A stretch of DNA of 64,000 bases from JACZST01 sp964195155 (GTDB lineage Bacteria; Actinomycetota; Acidimicrobiia; Spongiisociales; UBA5794), in contig CAXMOP010000079.1 of the NCBI GenBank assembly GCA_964195155.1, positions 1 to 64,000 of the forward strand, given 5' to 3'. Both the position numbers and the translations under genes were made by a program. Positions 26,612 through 35,101 of the stretch are shown here, piece by piece (within the stretch, counting starts at the first letter, position 1; each line of letters opens with the position of its first letter). The notes beneath the pieces were generated by a model, which was not told the DNA's origin, made no database searches, and saw only the letters and a program-made list of their open reading frames with translations.

Positions 26612-27445
26612 CTACGAGACCAGGGCCTTGACGGCGTCCCGGTCGTTGCCGCCGAGGGGTGTCAGGGGCAGGCGCATCGTGCCGGTGATGAGCCCGACTT
26701 CCTCTGCGGCAGCGTAGGTGCCGGCCAGGCCAAATCCCTCGACGACGCCGGCGAGGGTGGCGAGGCGCTGCTGGGCGCCGTCGTCCTGGAGGGCCTCGAC
26801 GACGAGTTCGTAGGCGTAGTTCGCTGAGGCGGTGATGGCGCCGTGGGCGCCGCTTGCAAAGGACTGGTGCAGGGCCCTCGAGGATCCGGCAAGCACGAGA
26901 AATTGGGCGTCGGCCGTCAGCCCGGGGATGCGCTCGGTGTCGCCGCCGGAGTCTTTCATACCGACGATGTCGGGGTGGGTGGCGAGATCAACGGCAACTG
27001 CGACCGGGAGCTCGTAGCCGGTTGTGGACGGCACCGAGTACAGAAAGACCGGCAGCGGAACCGCATCGGCGACCGTCCGGTAGAACAAGGCGACGAGCTC
27101 GTCATTGCCGCGGACGAGGCTGGTCGGGGTCATCAGCAGAAGGGCGTCTGCGCCGCCGTCGATGGCCTCTTCGATCTGGTTGATCGCCTGGTCGACCGAC
27201 TCCGCCTGAACCCCGCACAACAGAAAGGAATCCGGCCCGAGCGCCTTGCGCCCGACCCCGACCAGGCGGTGACGCTGACCCTGGAGCAGGTACGGGCCCT
27301 GCCCGGTCGATCCGGCGATGAGGAAGCCTTGGGCGCCCCGGGAGACGAGCACCTCGAGGTTGTGCCGGTGGGCGTTGTCGTCGACCGTGCCGTCGCGATC
27401 AAACGGGGTGATCAGCGCCGGGAGCACTCGCGGCAGAGGCTTCAT
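26612..27445 (-). CDS. DapA-family class I aldolase/lyase (dihydrodipicolinate synthase-like)
   Basis: 277 residues from ATG 27445. The TIM-barrel family blocks are all present: PALITPFDRDGTVD, FLIAGSTGQGPYL, Tyr of FLYSVPSTTGYELP, and the Schiff-base Lys in DIVGMKDSGGD. True DapA usually shows GTTGES where this protein has GSTGQG, so the substrate is more likely a sugar acid or pyruvate-derived compound than aspartate semialdehyde (inference). The start shares TGATG with the stop of 6-phosphogluconate dehydrogenase, giving a two-gene unit that suggests sugar-acid metabolism, for example a KDG-type aldolase. Confidence 0.85.
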   Translation of the reverse strand: MKPLPRVLPALITPFDRDGTVDDNAHRHNLEVLVSRGAQGFLIAGSTGQGPYLLQGQRHRLVGVGRKALGPDSFLLCGVQAESVDQAINQIEEAIDGGADALLLMTPTSLVRGNDELVALFYRTVADAVPLPVFLYSVPSTTGYELPVAVAVDLATHPDIVGMKDSGGDTERIPGLTADAQFLVLAGSSRALHQSFASGAHGAITASANYAYELVVEALQDDGAQQRLATLAGVVEGFGLAGTYAAAEEVGLITGTMRLPLTPLGGNDRDAVKALVS

Positions 27446-28887
27446 CACAGGTCCCACTCGGAATGGATGAACTCGCCCCGCGGCCGGTCGATGCGCTCGT
27501 AGGTGTGGGCTCCGAACGCATCGCGTTGAGCCTGGGTCAGGTTTGCCGGCAAACGCTCCGAGCGGTATCCGTCGTAGAAGGCAAGCGCCGATGCGTATGC
27601 GGGAACCGGGATGCCTGCCACCTGGGCTCGGATGACGGCCCGCCGCCAGCCCGGCTCGGCGGCGGTTACGGCCTCGGAGAAGAATGGGTCGAGCAGGAGG
27701 TTTGGGACTTCGGGCCGAATCCGATATGCCGTGGTGATCTCCGAGAGGAACCGGGATCTGATGATGCAACCGGCCCGCCACAATGAGGCGATCGTTCCGG
27801 GGTCAAGCTGCCACCCGAGCTCCTCGCGGGCAGCGTGGAAGAGCATGAAACCCTGGGCATACGAAACGATCTTCGAGGCGTAGAGGGCGTCTTCGAGGTC
27901 GTCGATGACGTCGGTCGGCTCATCGATGATCGCTGTCGGCGGGCCGGTGAGGACCTCGGACGCTCCGGCCCGCTCTTCAACCATCGCGGAGAGGAACCGG
28001 GCATATACCGCCTCGGCGACGAGGGTGGTCGCTGTCGGTTGGTCCATCGACGCGACCACGGTCCACTTGCCGCTGCCCTTCTGCGCGGCCGCGTCGAGCA
28101 CCTGGTCGACGAGCGCTGCATCTTCGTCGTCGTCCTGGACACCGAGGATCCTGGCGGTGAGCTCGATGAGGTAGGAATCGAGGCGGCCTTCGTTCCACTT
28201 GGCGAACACCGGCTGCATCTGGGATGCGGTGAGGCCGAGCCCGCGCTTCATCACGTCGTAGGCCTCGGCGATGATCTGCATGTCGCCGTATTCGATGCCG
28301 TTGTGAATCATCTTGACGAAGTGGCCGGCCCCACCGGAGCCCACCCAGTCCCCGCACGCTTCACCCTCGGCTTCGGCCGCGATGTCCTGGATGAGGTCTT
28401 GGATCGCCGGCCATGCCTCCTCCGAGCCGCCCGGCATGATCGACGGGCCGTACCGCGCCCCCTCTTCACCGCCGGAGACTCCCATCCCGACGAAGAGGAT
28501 GCCGTGCTCGGCAAGCTCACTGACCCGCCGCTCGGTGTCGGTGTACAGCGAGTTGCCACCGTCCAGGATGATGTCGCCGCGGTCGAGGAGCGGGAACAAT
28601 GCGTCGATCTGCTGGTCGACGGGCTTGCCGGCGGGGATCAGCATCATCACCCTGCGGGGCTTCTTCAAGGATGAGACCAGCTCTTCGAGTGAATAGGTGC
28701 CGATCACCTCGGTGCCCGCCGCGTCACCGGCGAGGAACTCATCGACGCGCTCGGAATGCCGGTTGAAAACGGCAACCGTATACCCGTGGTCGTTCATGTT
28801 GAGCACGAGGTTGCTGCCCATCACCCCGAGCCCGATGAGCCCGATGTCTGCGCTGCTGGAAGCACTGCCTGGCGCGTTGTCGGTCAT
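27445..28887 (-). CDS. gnd: 6-phosphogluconate dehydrogenase (decarboxylating)
   Basis: 480 residues from ATG 28887. NADP-binding GLIGLGVMGSNLVLNM, FVGMGVSGGEEGARYGPSIM, catalytic Lys/Asn in HFVKMIHNGIEYGDMQ, and the C-terminal half with RAGCIIRSRFL and YDGYRSERLPANL (substrate phosphate-binding Arg) identify the full-length, NADP-type dimeric enzyme of the pentose phosphate pathway, producing ribulose 5-phosphate, CO2 and NADPH. An extra N-terminal stretch of 12 residues precedes the Rossmann fold. Translationally coupled to the DapA-family aldolase downstream. Confidence 0.95.
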   Translation of the reverse strand: MTDNAPGSASSSADIGLIGLGVMGSNLVLNMNDHGYTVAVFNRHSERVDEFLAGDAAGTEVIGTYSLEELVSSLKKPRRVMMLIPAGKPVDQQIDALFPLLDRGDIILDGGNSLYTDTERRVSELAEHGILFVGMGVSGGEEGARYGPSIMPGGSEEAWPAIQDLIQDIAAEAEGEACGDWVGSGGAGHFVKMIHNGIEYGDMQIIAEAYDVMKRGLGLTASQMQPVFAKWNEGRLDSYLIELTARILGVQDDDEDAALVDQVLDAAAQKGSGKWTVVASMDQPTATTLVAEAVYARFLSAMVEERAGASEVLTGPPTAIIDEPTDVIDDLEDALYASKIVSYAQGFMLFHAAREELGWQLDPGTIASLWRAGCIIRSRFLSEITTAYRIRPEVPNLLLDPFFSEAVTAAEPGWRRAVIRAQVAGIPVPAYASALAFYDGYRSERLPANLTQAQRDAFGAHTYERIDRPRGEFIHSEWDL

Positions 28888-28912
28888 GGCCTGGGACGGT
28901 AGCGGCCGGTCG

Positions 28913-29128
28913 CTACTTCTTGGCCTGCATCGCGGCACCGATCGCCAAGCCGAACCCGATGCCGAGCGCGATCCAGACCGAGCTCCCGGTGGCGCTGTAC
29001 AGCGCCACGCCGACACCGACACCAATCGCGATGCCTGCACCGATCGTTGGGCCCGCTGCGGGTCGCCGACCGCTCGGTTCCCCTTCGGAGGCGTCGTGTT
29101 CGTCCTGTGGCGTCTCGGGTTCGTCCAT
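28913..29128 (-). CDS. Small glycine-rich membrane protein
   Basis: 71 residues from ATG 29128. An acidic N-terminus (DEPETPQDEHDASEGEPS) precedes two glycine-zipper helices, GPTIGAGIAIGVGVGVALYS and SSVWIALGIGFGLAIGAAM, ending AKK. Such hairpins occur in many actinobacterial proteins of unknown role. It lies 25 bp before gnd on the same strand and may be cotranscribed with it. Confidence 0.6.
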   Translation of the reverse strand: MDEPETPQDEHDASEGEPSGRRPAAGPTIGAGIAIGVGVGVALYSATGSSVWIALGIGFGLAIGAAMQAKK

Positions 29129-29224
29129 CGGCACAGGCTACCGGGCCACGGAGTCCGGGCCGGTTTGTGGAGCCCCCCACTTTTTCGTGGTCCATAGATC
29201 GACACCGATTCATGGCCTAAAGAC

Positions 29225-30709
29225 CTAGCTGTAGAGCCTGCTGTCGAAGAACTCCTCGAGCTCCTGGCCGGAGACGGTCTCGGCGAGTTCGATGAAGTCC
29301 TCGGTGCTCGCATGGCCGTTCCGGTTCTCTCTCGCATAGATCCGCAGCAGATCGAAGAAGCGGTCGTCGCCGATCTCCTCGCGGAGGTCGGCGAGCAGCA
29401 GACCGCCAAGCTGGTACACCCCGCCGTTGAACAGGTCGGTGGGAGGGGGCTCGCCCGGCGGCGAGAAATTGGCGGCACTTGCAGCCTGGCGGCGGTTGGC
29501 GACGACTTCCTCGTAGACCGCATGGCCCTCGCGGTGCTCGATCCAGAGCAGCTCGGCATAGGTGGCGAATCCCTCGTTGAGCCAGATGTCCTTCCATTGC
29601 TCTAGAGACACCGAGTTGCCGAACCACTGGTGGGCCAGCTCGTGGACCAGGACGAATTCGAAGATCGGCGATCCGGCGATGCCACGCCCGAAGATCGACA
29701 TGGTCTGGTTCTCCAGCGCCGCCGGGAAGTCGCCCACCACGGTGATGCCATACCGGTCGAAGGGATACGGGCCGAATGACTCTTCCAGCGCGGCCACCAT
29801 CTCGCCGGTTTCGAAGAGCACGGCGGGCTCGTTGCCGACGAGGTCGGGAGGGAGGAAGTTTCGAATGGGGATCCCGGCCGCCTCGGTCGAGACCCGATCT
29901 TCGACGAGCTGGTAGCCCTCCCCGATGATGACCGTCGCCAGGTAGGGAGCCATGGGCTCGTCCATGTCCCAGGTGAAGGTGATCCCGTCTCCGCCCTCGT
30001 GGTCTGGCTCGGTTCCGAGGAACTCCCCGGTCGACCCGACCGCCCAGCCTTCCGGGACGGTCACGCGGTAACGAAACGTAGCCTTGTCGAGGGGATGGTC
30101 GTTGGCCGGGAACCAGGAATTGGCGGCGTCGGGCTCGGCGACGACGTATTGCTCTCCGTCTGGGCCCTCCCGCCAACCCATTGAAACTCTCGAAAAAGCG
30201 GGTGAGCCGACCGCACCGGGTTTGCCCGCATAGGCGATATTGACCGTGAATAGCCCTCCAGGCTGGAGCGGCACCGGGGGAGTGATCGTCAGCTCCCTGC
30301 CCTGGCGCTCGTACTCGGCCGGGTTGTCGTTGAGCGTGAGGTCGCTGATCTCGAATCCTTCGAAGTCGAGGTTGAAGGTCGCCAGGTTCTGGGTCGCGAT
30401 GGCTTCGATCGTGACCGAGGCGGCGAGCAGGTTGGTCGCCGGGGTGTATCGCATCTCGAGGTCGTAGTGCGCAACGTCGTAGCCGCCATTACCCAGCGTC
30501 GGGTAGTACTCGTCACCGATTCCGGCCGAACCGACGGCGTCGTCGACCCCGGAGGCGTTCGGTGTTGTGCTCGGTGCAAGCGTGGTGGTGGTCGTCGAAG
30601 GAGATCCGGTCGTCGCGGTGGTCGTGGTGGTTGCCGCGGGCCCGGCAGTGCACGCCGCGGCGACGAGGGCGAACAGAACCAGCAGTGGGAGCGGTTGCCT
30701 CCGGCGCAT
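29225..30709 (-). CDS. M1-family metallo-aminopeptidase lipoprotein
   Basis: 494 residues from ATG 30709. A signal sequence ends in a lipobox (LVAAACTAG); a Thr/Ser-rich linker of about 35 residues follows. The N-terminal beta saddle (YDVAHYDLEMRYTP) leads into the M1 catalytic domain: LENQTMSIFG in the exopeptidase (GxMEN) position, HELAHQWFGN zinc motif and the third ligand in LNEGFATYAE. The C-terminal helical domain of large aminopeptidases is missing, as in many bacterial exported M1 enzymes of 450-500 residues. It should act outside the membrane on peptides. Confidence 0.92.
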   Translation of the reverse strand: MRRRQPLPLLVLFALVAAACTAGPAATTTTTATTGSPSTTTTTLAPSTTPNASGVDDAVGSAGIGDEYYPTLGNGGYDVAHYDLEMRYTPATNLLAASVTIEAIATQNLATFNLDFEGFEISDLTLNDNPAEYERQGRELTITPPVPLQPGGLFTVNIAYAGKPGAVGSPAFSRVSMGWREGPDGEQYVVAEPDAANSWFPANDHPLDKATFRYRVTVPEGWAVGSTGEFLGTEPDHEGGDGITFTWDMDEPMAPYLATVIIGEGYQLVEDRVSTEAAGIPIRNFLPPDLVGNEPAVLFETGEMVAALEESFGPYPFDRYGITVVGDFPAALENQTMSIFGRGIAGSPIFEFVLVHELAHQWFGNSVSLEQWKDIWLNEGFATYAELLWIEHREGHAVYEEVVANRRQAASAANFSPPGEPPPTDLFNGGVYQLGGLLLADLREEIGDDRFFDLLRIYARENRNGHASTEDFIELAETVSGQELEEFFDSRLYS

Positions 30710-30717
30710 CGGCAGAG

Positions 30718-30862
30718 CCTACGCCCGGTGCGCGGTAACGATCGCCATCGAGCCTGAGGAGCGTCTGCAGCCCCGGGAGATACAAGAACCGATGAGTCGA
30801 GGGCTCGGGAAACAAGTCATCGGCGAGCACCCTCCTACGCCCGGTGCGGGGTAACGATCGCC
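30718..30862. repeat. Pair of 29-bp direct repeats in the M1 peptidase upstream region
   Basis: CCTACGCCCGGTGC(G)CGGTAACGATCGCC-type units at 30718-30746 and 30834-30862 differ at one base and lie 116 bp apart, bracketing the spacer between the LLM oxidoreductase stop and the M1 start. The 15-mer AGCACCCTCCTACGC before the second unit (30826-30840) recurs at 34792-34806 in another element. Confidence 0.6.
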
Positions 30863-31896
30863 TACAACACCAGCTCGGCAAGCGTGCGCAGCGTCTTGGG
30901 ATCGCTGCTGTTGATCAACAAGGAAGTGACGCCCGCTGCTCGCCAGGCATCGAGGCGATCGGCGATGCGCTCCCTGCTGCCGACAAGGCTCAGCTCATCG
31001 ACGAGGTCATCCGGCACCGCCGTCATCGCCTGCATCTTCTTTCCATCGAGGTAGAGGTCCTGGATGTGCTCGGCGGCCTCCTCATAGCCATACCGTCGCG
31101 CCAGGTCGTTGTAGAAGTTCTTCCCCTTGGCCCCCATGCCACCGATGTACAGAGCGAGGATCGGTTTGGCCTCGAGCCTCGCCCGGTCGATGTCATCGGT
31201 CACCGAGGCGAACACCGAGGCGGCGATGTCGAAGCGCTTTGCTTTCTCCGGTTCGCCGGACGCCGCAAACCCTTCCTCGAGCAGGGGCCCGTAGATGCTG
31301 CCTGCCTGTTCCGGGGAGTAGAAGATTGGCAGCCACCCGTCGGCGATCTCGGCGGTGAGTCGGACGTTGTTCGGTCCGATTGCCGCCAGGTAGATCGGCA
31401 GGTCGGGGTTCGTTGGCTTGAGCATGAGCTTGAGCGGCTTGCCCAGCCCGAGTGCGCCTTCGCCGTGGTAGGGGAGCTGGTAGTAGTCACCGTCGAAGCT
31501 CAGCGGTTCATCGCGAGCCAGCGCCTTGCGGACGATCGAGACATACTCGCGGGTGACGCCGAGTGGCTTCCCGTAGGGACGGCCGTGCCAGCCCTCGACC
31601 ACTTGCGGTCCAGAGACTCCGAGCCCGAGGAGGAATCGTCCCCCGGACATCAAATCGATGGTTGCTGCGGTCATCGCCGTCATCGCCGGGGTACGGGCGG
31701 GCATCTGGAGGATGCCGGCGCCGAGCTTGATCTTCTCGGTTCGCGCCGCCAGGAACGCCAGGGGGGTCAGGGCGTCCGATCCGTACGCCTCGGCGGTCCA
31801 CACCGAGTCGTAGCCAAGGGATTCCGCCTCGGTGATCAAGCTCGTGTCGTCGGCGAGCGCCGTTGCGAAGTATCCGAGGTTGATGCCAAGCCGCAT
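30862..31896 (-). CDS. LLM-class F420-dependent oxidoreductase
   Basis: 344 residues. A luciferase-like TIM barrel: MRLGINLGYFATALADD, ESLGYDSVWTAEAYGSDALT, TIDLMSGGRFLLGLGVSGPQVVEGWHG and IYLAAIGPNNVRLTAEIADG are the family blocks shared with F420-dependent enzymes of actinobacteria, where the cofactor is F420 rather than FMN. The full-length protein probably reduces or oxidises a secondary substrate not deducible here. Upstream 170 bp contain a hairpin element and the divergent small Cys-rich gene. Confidence 0.88.
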   Translation of the reverse strand: MRLGINLGYFATALADDTSLITEAESLGYDSVWTAEAYGSDALTPLAFLAARTEKIKLGAGILQMPARTPAMTAMTAATIDLMSGGRFLLGLGVSGPQVVEGWHGRPYGKPLGVTREYVSIVRKALARDEPLSFDGDYYQLPYHGEGALGLGKPLKLMLKPTNPDLPIYLAAIGPNNVRLTAEIADGWLPIFYSPEQAGSIYGPLLEEGFAASGEPEKAKRFDIAASVFASVTDDIDRARLEAKPILALYIGGMGAKGKNFYNDLARRYGYEEAAEHIQDLYLDGKKMQAMTAVPDDLVDELSLVGSRERIADRLDAWRAAGVTSLLINSSDPKTLRTLAELVL

Positions 31897-31911
31897 GTGG
31901 TGAGGGTAAAC

Positions 31912-32000
31912 GAGTCGTCAGTCGTCAGTCAGACCCTCCGAGTCGGTGTTGGGTCTTCAATTCCTCGGGCTGAAGGCTGTGGACTGACGACTGATGACTC
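31912..32000. repeat. Hairpin element with 19-bp arms built from the word CAGTCGT
   Basis: The left arm (31912-31930) reads GAGTCGTCAGTCGTCAGTC; the right arm (31982-32000) is its reverse complement with one mismatch. A smaller AGACCC/GGGTCT pair lies inside. It sits 16 bp upstream of the LLM oxidoreductase start, between divergent genes, and belongs to the word-repeat family. Confidence 0.75.
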
Positions 32001-32066
32001 CAAAGGCTCTCGACTCTTGACTTTCTGTCACACCTCATCCGTAGCGTCCTCAGCGAGGAGGACGAC

Positions 32067-32276
32067 ATGATCATCGACTGTGACACGTGTGTGATGGATG
32101 GGACTTCGGCGTGCGCCGACTGCATCGTCCCGGTGCTGCTTGCCGGGACGGGGGGCCGCATCGAGGTCGACCGCGAAGAAGAGGAAGCGCTGCGCAACCT
32201 CTCCGATGCCGGCCTGGTGGCGCCGCTTCGCCTCGTGCCGCGCTTCCCCGACGATGACGCAGCCTCAGCCGGGTAG
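32067..32276 (+). CDS. Small Cys-rich protein with two CxxC knuckles
   Basis: 69 residues from ATG 32067, preceded by GAGGAGGA at a good distance. The pattern CDTC-x7-CADC (Cys5, 8, 16, 19) looks like a small zinc ribbon; the rest is acidic and short (REEEEALRNLSDAGLV). Small proteins of this kind occur in several actinobacteria; the role is unknown. It is 40 bp upstream of the MBL gene on the same strand and may be cotranscribed. Confidence 0.7.
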   Translation: MIIDCDTCVMDGTSACADCIVPVLLAGTGGRIEVDREEEEALRNLSDAGLVAPLRLVPRFPDDDAASAG

Positions 32277-32316
32277 GTTCTCCTTGCACGCACGAGCGAT
32301 TGAGCTGGAGGATGTC

Positions 32317-33456
32317 ATGTCGCAGTTCCAACCCGCATATCTCGGTGGGACCACCGCCCTTACTCCCGAACCGATAATCGGGTCGACAGATATCGATGCA
32401 AGCCGGCAGATGGTCGCCGGTGAGGAAGACTTGGCCGAAGGCGAGATCAGGGTGTCGATCCTGGGCTCGGGTCTCCCGTGGGTGACTAAGTCGCAGGCCG
32501 CGGGTTCCGTTCTCGTCGAGGTGGGCAACCCGGAGCGGGATGTGTTCGTCTTCGACCTGGGAGCCGGGTCGTTGGCGAACTTCAGCGGCCTCAGAGTGCC
32601 GGTGACGAGCCTCAAGAAGGTGTTCCTCAGCCACCTCCACGCCGATCACATCGCCGACTACCTGACCCTGATGGGCAGCTACGTCAAGGCCGGGCGGCTG
32701 GACCCGGTCGAAGTCTGGGGCGGCGCATCCGATGCCCCCGAACGCGGTCTCGATGCTTTTGTGAGAGCGATCGACAGCGCGCTTGCGTGGGACTTGGAAT
32801 CGATGCGGGGCATGATTCCGACCAGCGGTGCTTCGGCCACCTCTCGGGAAGTCCCCTATGACCGGACCGAAACGATCTACGAGCGCAACGGCGTCACGAT
32901 CACCTCCTTTCCCGTCATCCACGCCCTCAACGGCGCCGTCGGCTACCGGGTCGACTACGCAGGACAGAGCGTCGTGTTCTCCGGTGACACCACGCCCACC
33001 ATGACGCTGGTCGAGGCGGCGCAGGACTGTGATCTGTTGATCCATGAGACATTTCTGCCGGCGGACACCTTCGCCGAGCTGATGAGCTTCCCAGTCGAGC
33101 GGGCGCGGCTCATCGTCAATACGGCCCACACACCCGCCAATGCGGCCGGACTGGTGTTCGACATGGTGCAGCCCCGCATGGCGGCGATGTGGCATTGCCA
33201 TGTCATCGACGGCTACATCGATCCGGTCTTCGAAGACGTTGGTGGCACATACTCCGGTGCGGTGACCCTGTGTCAGGACCTGACGGTATTCAACGTGACC
33301 GCAGAAGCGGTCGTCGCTCGGCAGGCCAAGGTCAGCCTGGTCCAGGGGGCCGTGCTGGGACCGTCCGACACCGAGGCTGGTTTGGACGGTGCTGCCCAAC
33401 CGCCCCCTGAGTGGTGGGCGGACGCCGCCATCGACTGGCAGGCCAAGTTGGGCTGA
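32317..33456 (+). CDS. Metallo-beta-lactamase-fold hydrolase
   Basis: 379 residues from ATG 32317 (GGAGG 5-6 nt upstream). The MBL motif is FLSHLHADHIADY (HxHxDH), later ligands in FSGDTTPTMTLVE and MWHCHVIDG. The N-terminal 40 residues precede the fold. The sequence is of the RNase Z/arylsulfatase-like branch that includes many hydrolases and desulfatases; no RNase Z exosite is obvious. Substrate unknown; a binuclear zinc site is expected. Separated by 45 bp from queG. Confidence 0.88.
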   Translation: MSQFQPAYLGGTTALTPEPIIGSTDIDASRQMVAGEEDLAEGEIRVSILGSGLPWVTKSQAAGSVLVEVGNPERDVFVFDLGAGSLANFSGLRVPVTSLKKVFLSHLHADHIADYLTLMGSYVKAGRLDPVEVWGGASDAPERGLDAFVRAIDSALAWDLESMRGMIPTSGASATSREVPYDRTETIYERNGVTITSFPVIHALNGAVGYRVDYAGQSVVFSGDTTPTMTLVEAAQDCDLLIHETFLPADTFAELMSFPVERARLIVNTAHTPANAAGLVFDMVQPRMAAMWHCHVIDGYIDPVFEDVGGTYSGAVTLCQDLTVFNVTAEAVVARQAKVSLVQGAVLGPSDTEAGLDGAAQPPPEWWADAAIDWQAKLG

Positions 33457-33501
33457 GGCAGGGCACAAAACTGTGCCAGCGAAGCCTCTTAGTGTTGTGG
33501 G

Positions 33502-34581
33502 GTGCTGCGCAAGCGTCTGAACGACATCGCCACCGATCGCGGCTGCATCGGCTTTGGCGTCACCACCGCCGAGCCGTTCGACGACGTCGCCAGGACGATG
33601 GCGGAAGGCCGCGCCGAAGGGCTGAGCGGCGATCTCGCCTTCACCTACACCGATATCGCGGTCGCGACGGACCCCCGCGCCACTCACCCGTGGGCCGAGT
33701 CGGTGATCTCGGTCGCGCACCCGTACGTGCCCGGAACGGCTGAGGTCTCCGAGCCCGCCTCGGGGACGCTTGCCGTTGCCCGTTTCGCCGAGACCGATCA
33801 CTACGTCGCCCTCCGCGGCGCCCTCGAGGCCGTGGCGTCCACCCTCCAGGACGAGGGCTTCCGCGCCGCGGTGTTCGCCGACGACTCTCGTCTCGTCGAC
33901 CGGGCCGCCGCGGTTCGCGCCGGAGTGGGATGGTGGGGCAAGAGCACGATGGTGCTGGTCCCCGGGGCCGGCCCGTGGGTGCTGCTCGGCTCGGTGGTCA
34001 CCGACGCCGAGTTGGCGGCCGACGATGAGATGCGGCGCTCGTGCGGGACCTGCACGGCCTGTATGCCCGCCTGCCCAACGGGAGCGATCGTCGCACCGGG
34101 CGTACTCGACGTCACCCGGTGCCTTGCCTACTGGCTCCAGGCGCCCGGTTTGATCCCGCAGGAGCTGCGTTCGGCCGTCGGTGACCGGCTGTACGGCTGT
34201 GACGACTGTCTCACCGCCTGCCCGCCCGGCCAACCCGCCCTCGCCCGCAGTGTCGATCTGCCCGTCCGGCCCCAAATCAAGCACATCCTCGGTGCAGCCG
34301 ATCAGACGCTGCTCGCCGAGTACGGCCACTTCTACCTGCCGGGTCGGCGTCCCCGCATCCTGCGACGCAATGCGCTGGTAGCGGCCGGAAATGATCGTTC
34401 CCCGGGTCTGCGCAACGTCGTCATCGGCTACCTCGGCCACCCCGATTGGCTGCTGCGCGCACACGCAGCCTGGGCGTCGGCCCAGTTTGGCGACACCACC
34501 TCGGAGGCGGCGCTGTCGGCGGCTCTGGCTTCCGAAGACGATGCCCGTGTGCGTGCCGAGATGGAAGGGCGATCGGTCTAG
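33502..34581 (+). CDS. queG: Epoxyqueuosine reductase QueG
   Basis: 359 residues from GTG 33502. Two ferredoxin-type clusters are visible, CGTCTACMPACPTGAI and CDDCLTACPPGQP, after the cobalamin-binding region with WWGKSTMVLVPGAGPWVLLG. HEAT-like repeats at the C-terminus (RNVVIGYLGHPDWLLRAHA) match the QueG architecture. The enzyme reduces epoxyqueuosine to queuosine in tRNA anticodons using B12 and two 4Fe-4S clusters. Other queuosine genes are not in this window. The TAG stop lies inside the first unit of a tandem repeat element. Confidence 0.93.
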   Translation: MLRKRLNDIATDRGCIGFGVTTAEPFDDVARTMAEGRAEGLSGDLAFTYTDIAVATDPRATHPWAESVISVAHPYVPGTAEVSEPASGTLAVARFAETDHYVALRGALEAVASTLQDEGFRAAVFADDSRLVDRAAAVRAGVGWWGKSTMVLVPGAGPWVLLGSVVTDAELAADDEMRRSCGTCTACMPACPTGAIVAPGVLDVTRCLAYWLQAPGLIPQELRSAVGDRLYGCDDCLTACPPGQPALARSVDLPVRPQIKHILGAADQTLLAEYGHFYLPGRRPRILRRNALVAAGNDRSPGLRNVVIGYLGHPDWLLRAHAAWASAQFGDTTSEAALSAALASEDDARVRAEMEGRSV

Positions 34582-34691
34582 GAAGGTGTTGAGCAATCCT
34601 CCAGCGTGCCGGCGCTGACTGGAGAAACCGAGTCACCAAACCTGAGCGAGGGGCGGCGCAGGGCACTCGTCATTGTTCGACACCGTCCTAG
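34578..34691. repeat. About 114-bp element with 20-bp terminal inverted repeats, unit 1
   Basis: CTAGGAAGGTGTTGAGCAAT (34578-34597) and, at 34672-34691, its reverse complement with three mismatches (ATTGTTCGACACC...). Unit 2 follows head to tail, sharing the CTAG. The interior (for example GAGTCACC) is conserved between the units. The left end contains the queG stop codon. Confidence 0.75.
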
Positions 34692-34804
34692 GAGGGTGGT
34701 GAGCAATCCTCCGGCGGGGCGGCGCGGTCGGAAGAATCCGAGTCACCGCAATCCTCGAGCCTGCGGCGGCCCTTTGCACGCGTCATTGTTCAGCACCCTC
34801 CTAC
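34688..34804. repeat. About 115-bp element with terminal inverted repeats, unit 2
   Basis: CTAGGAGGGTGGTGAGCAAT (34688-34707) pairs with the ATTGTTCAGCACCCTCCTAC end (34785-34804), three mismatches. The right end lies 9 bp before the start codon of the next gene, so the element provides that gene's leader. Confidence 0.75.
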
Positions 34805-34813
34805 GCTGATTGC

Positions 34814-35101
34814 ATGGTCTGGTTCTATGCCCTCGCCCTGATTGCCGGGATTCTCGCGTTGCTGGCATGGATGATCGCAGTCGCCGTGGCGGCATGGGTC
34901 GACGGGTGGGAGTTCGCAGATCCTGAGCGCCGGTTTGGCGCCAACGGCAGATTCGCCGTCGCTGGTGCGATCGGCTTCGGCATGGGCGGGATGTCGGCTT
35001 CGTTCGCCGGGTGGCACCCGGTGGTGGCATTCCTGGCCGCGTTGCTTGGCACCGGCGCACTGGTACTTGTGGCTCGCACCTTCGCCCCAGCCGAGGCCTG
35101 A
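34814..35101 (+). CDS. Small membrane protein of unknown function
   Basis: 95 residues with two or three helices: FYALALIAGILALLAWMIAV, AVAGAIGFGMGGMSASFAGW and VVAFLAALLGTGALVLVA. Not recognised. The stop overlaps the start of the phosphoesterase gene by one base (TGATG), so the pair is coupled. Confidence 0.65.
   Translation: MVWFYALALIAGILALLAWMIAVAVAAWVDGWEFADPERRFGANGRFAVAGAIGFGMGGMSASFAGWHPVVAFLAALLGTGALVLVARTFAPAEA

Noticed and set aside
32071..34596. 841-codon open frame on the - strand
   Set aside because: Antisense to MBL and queG genes, which have clear motifs.
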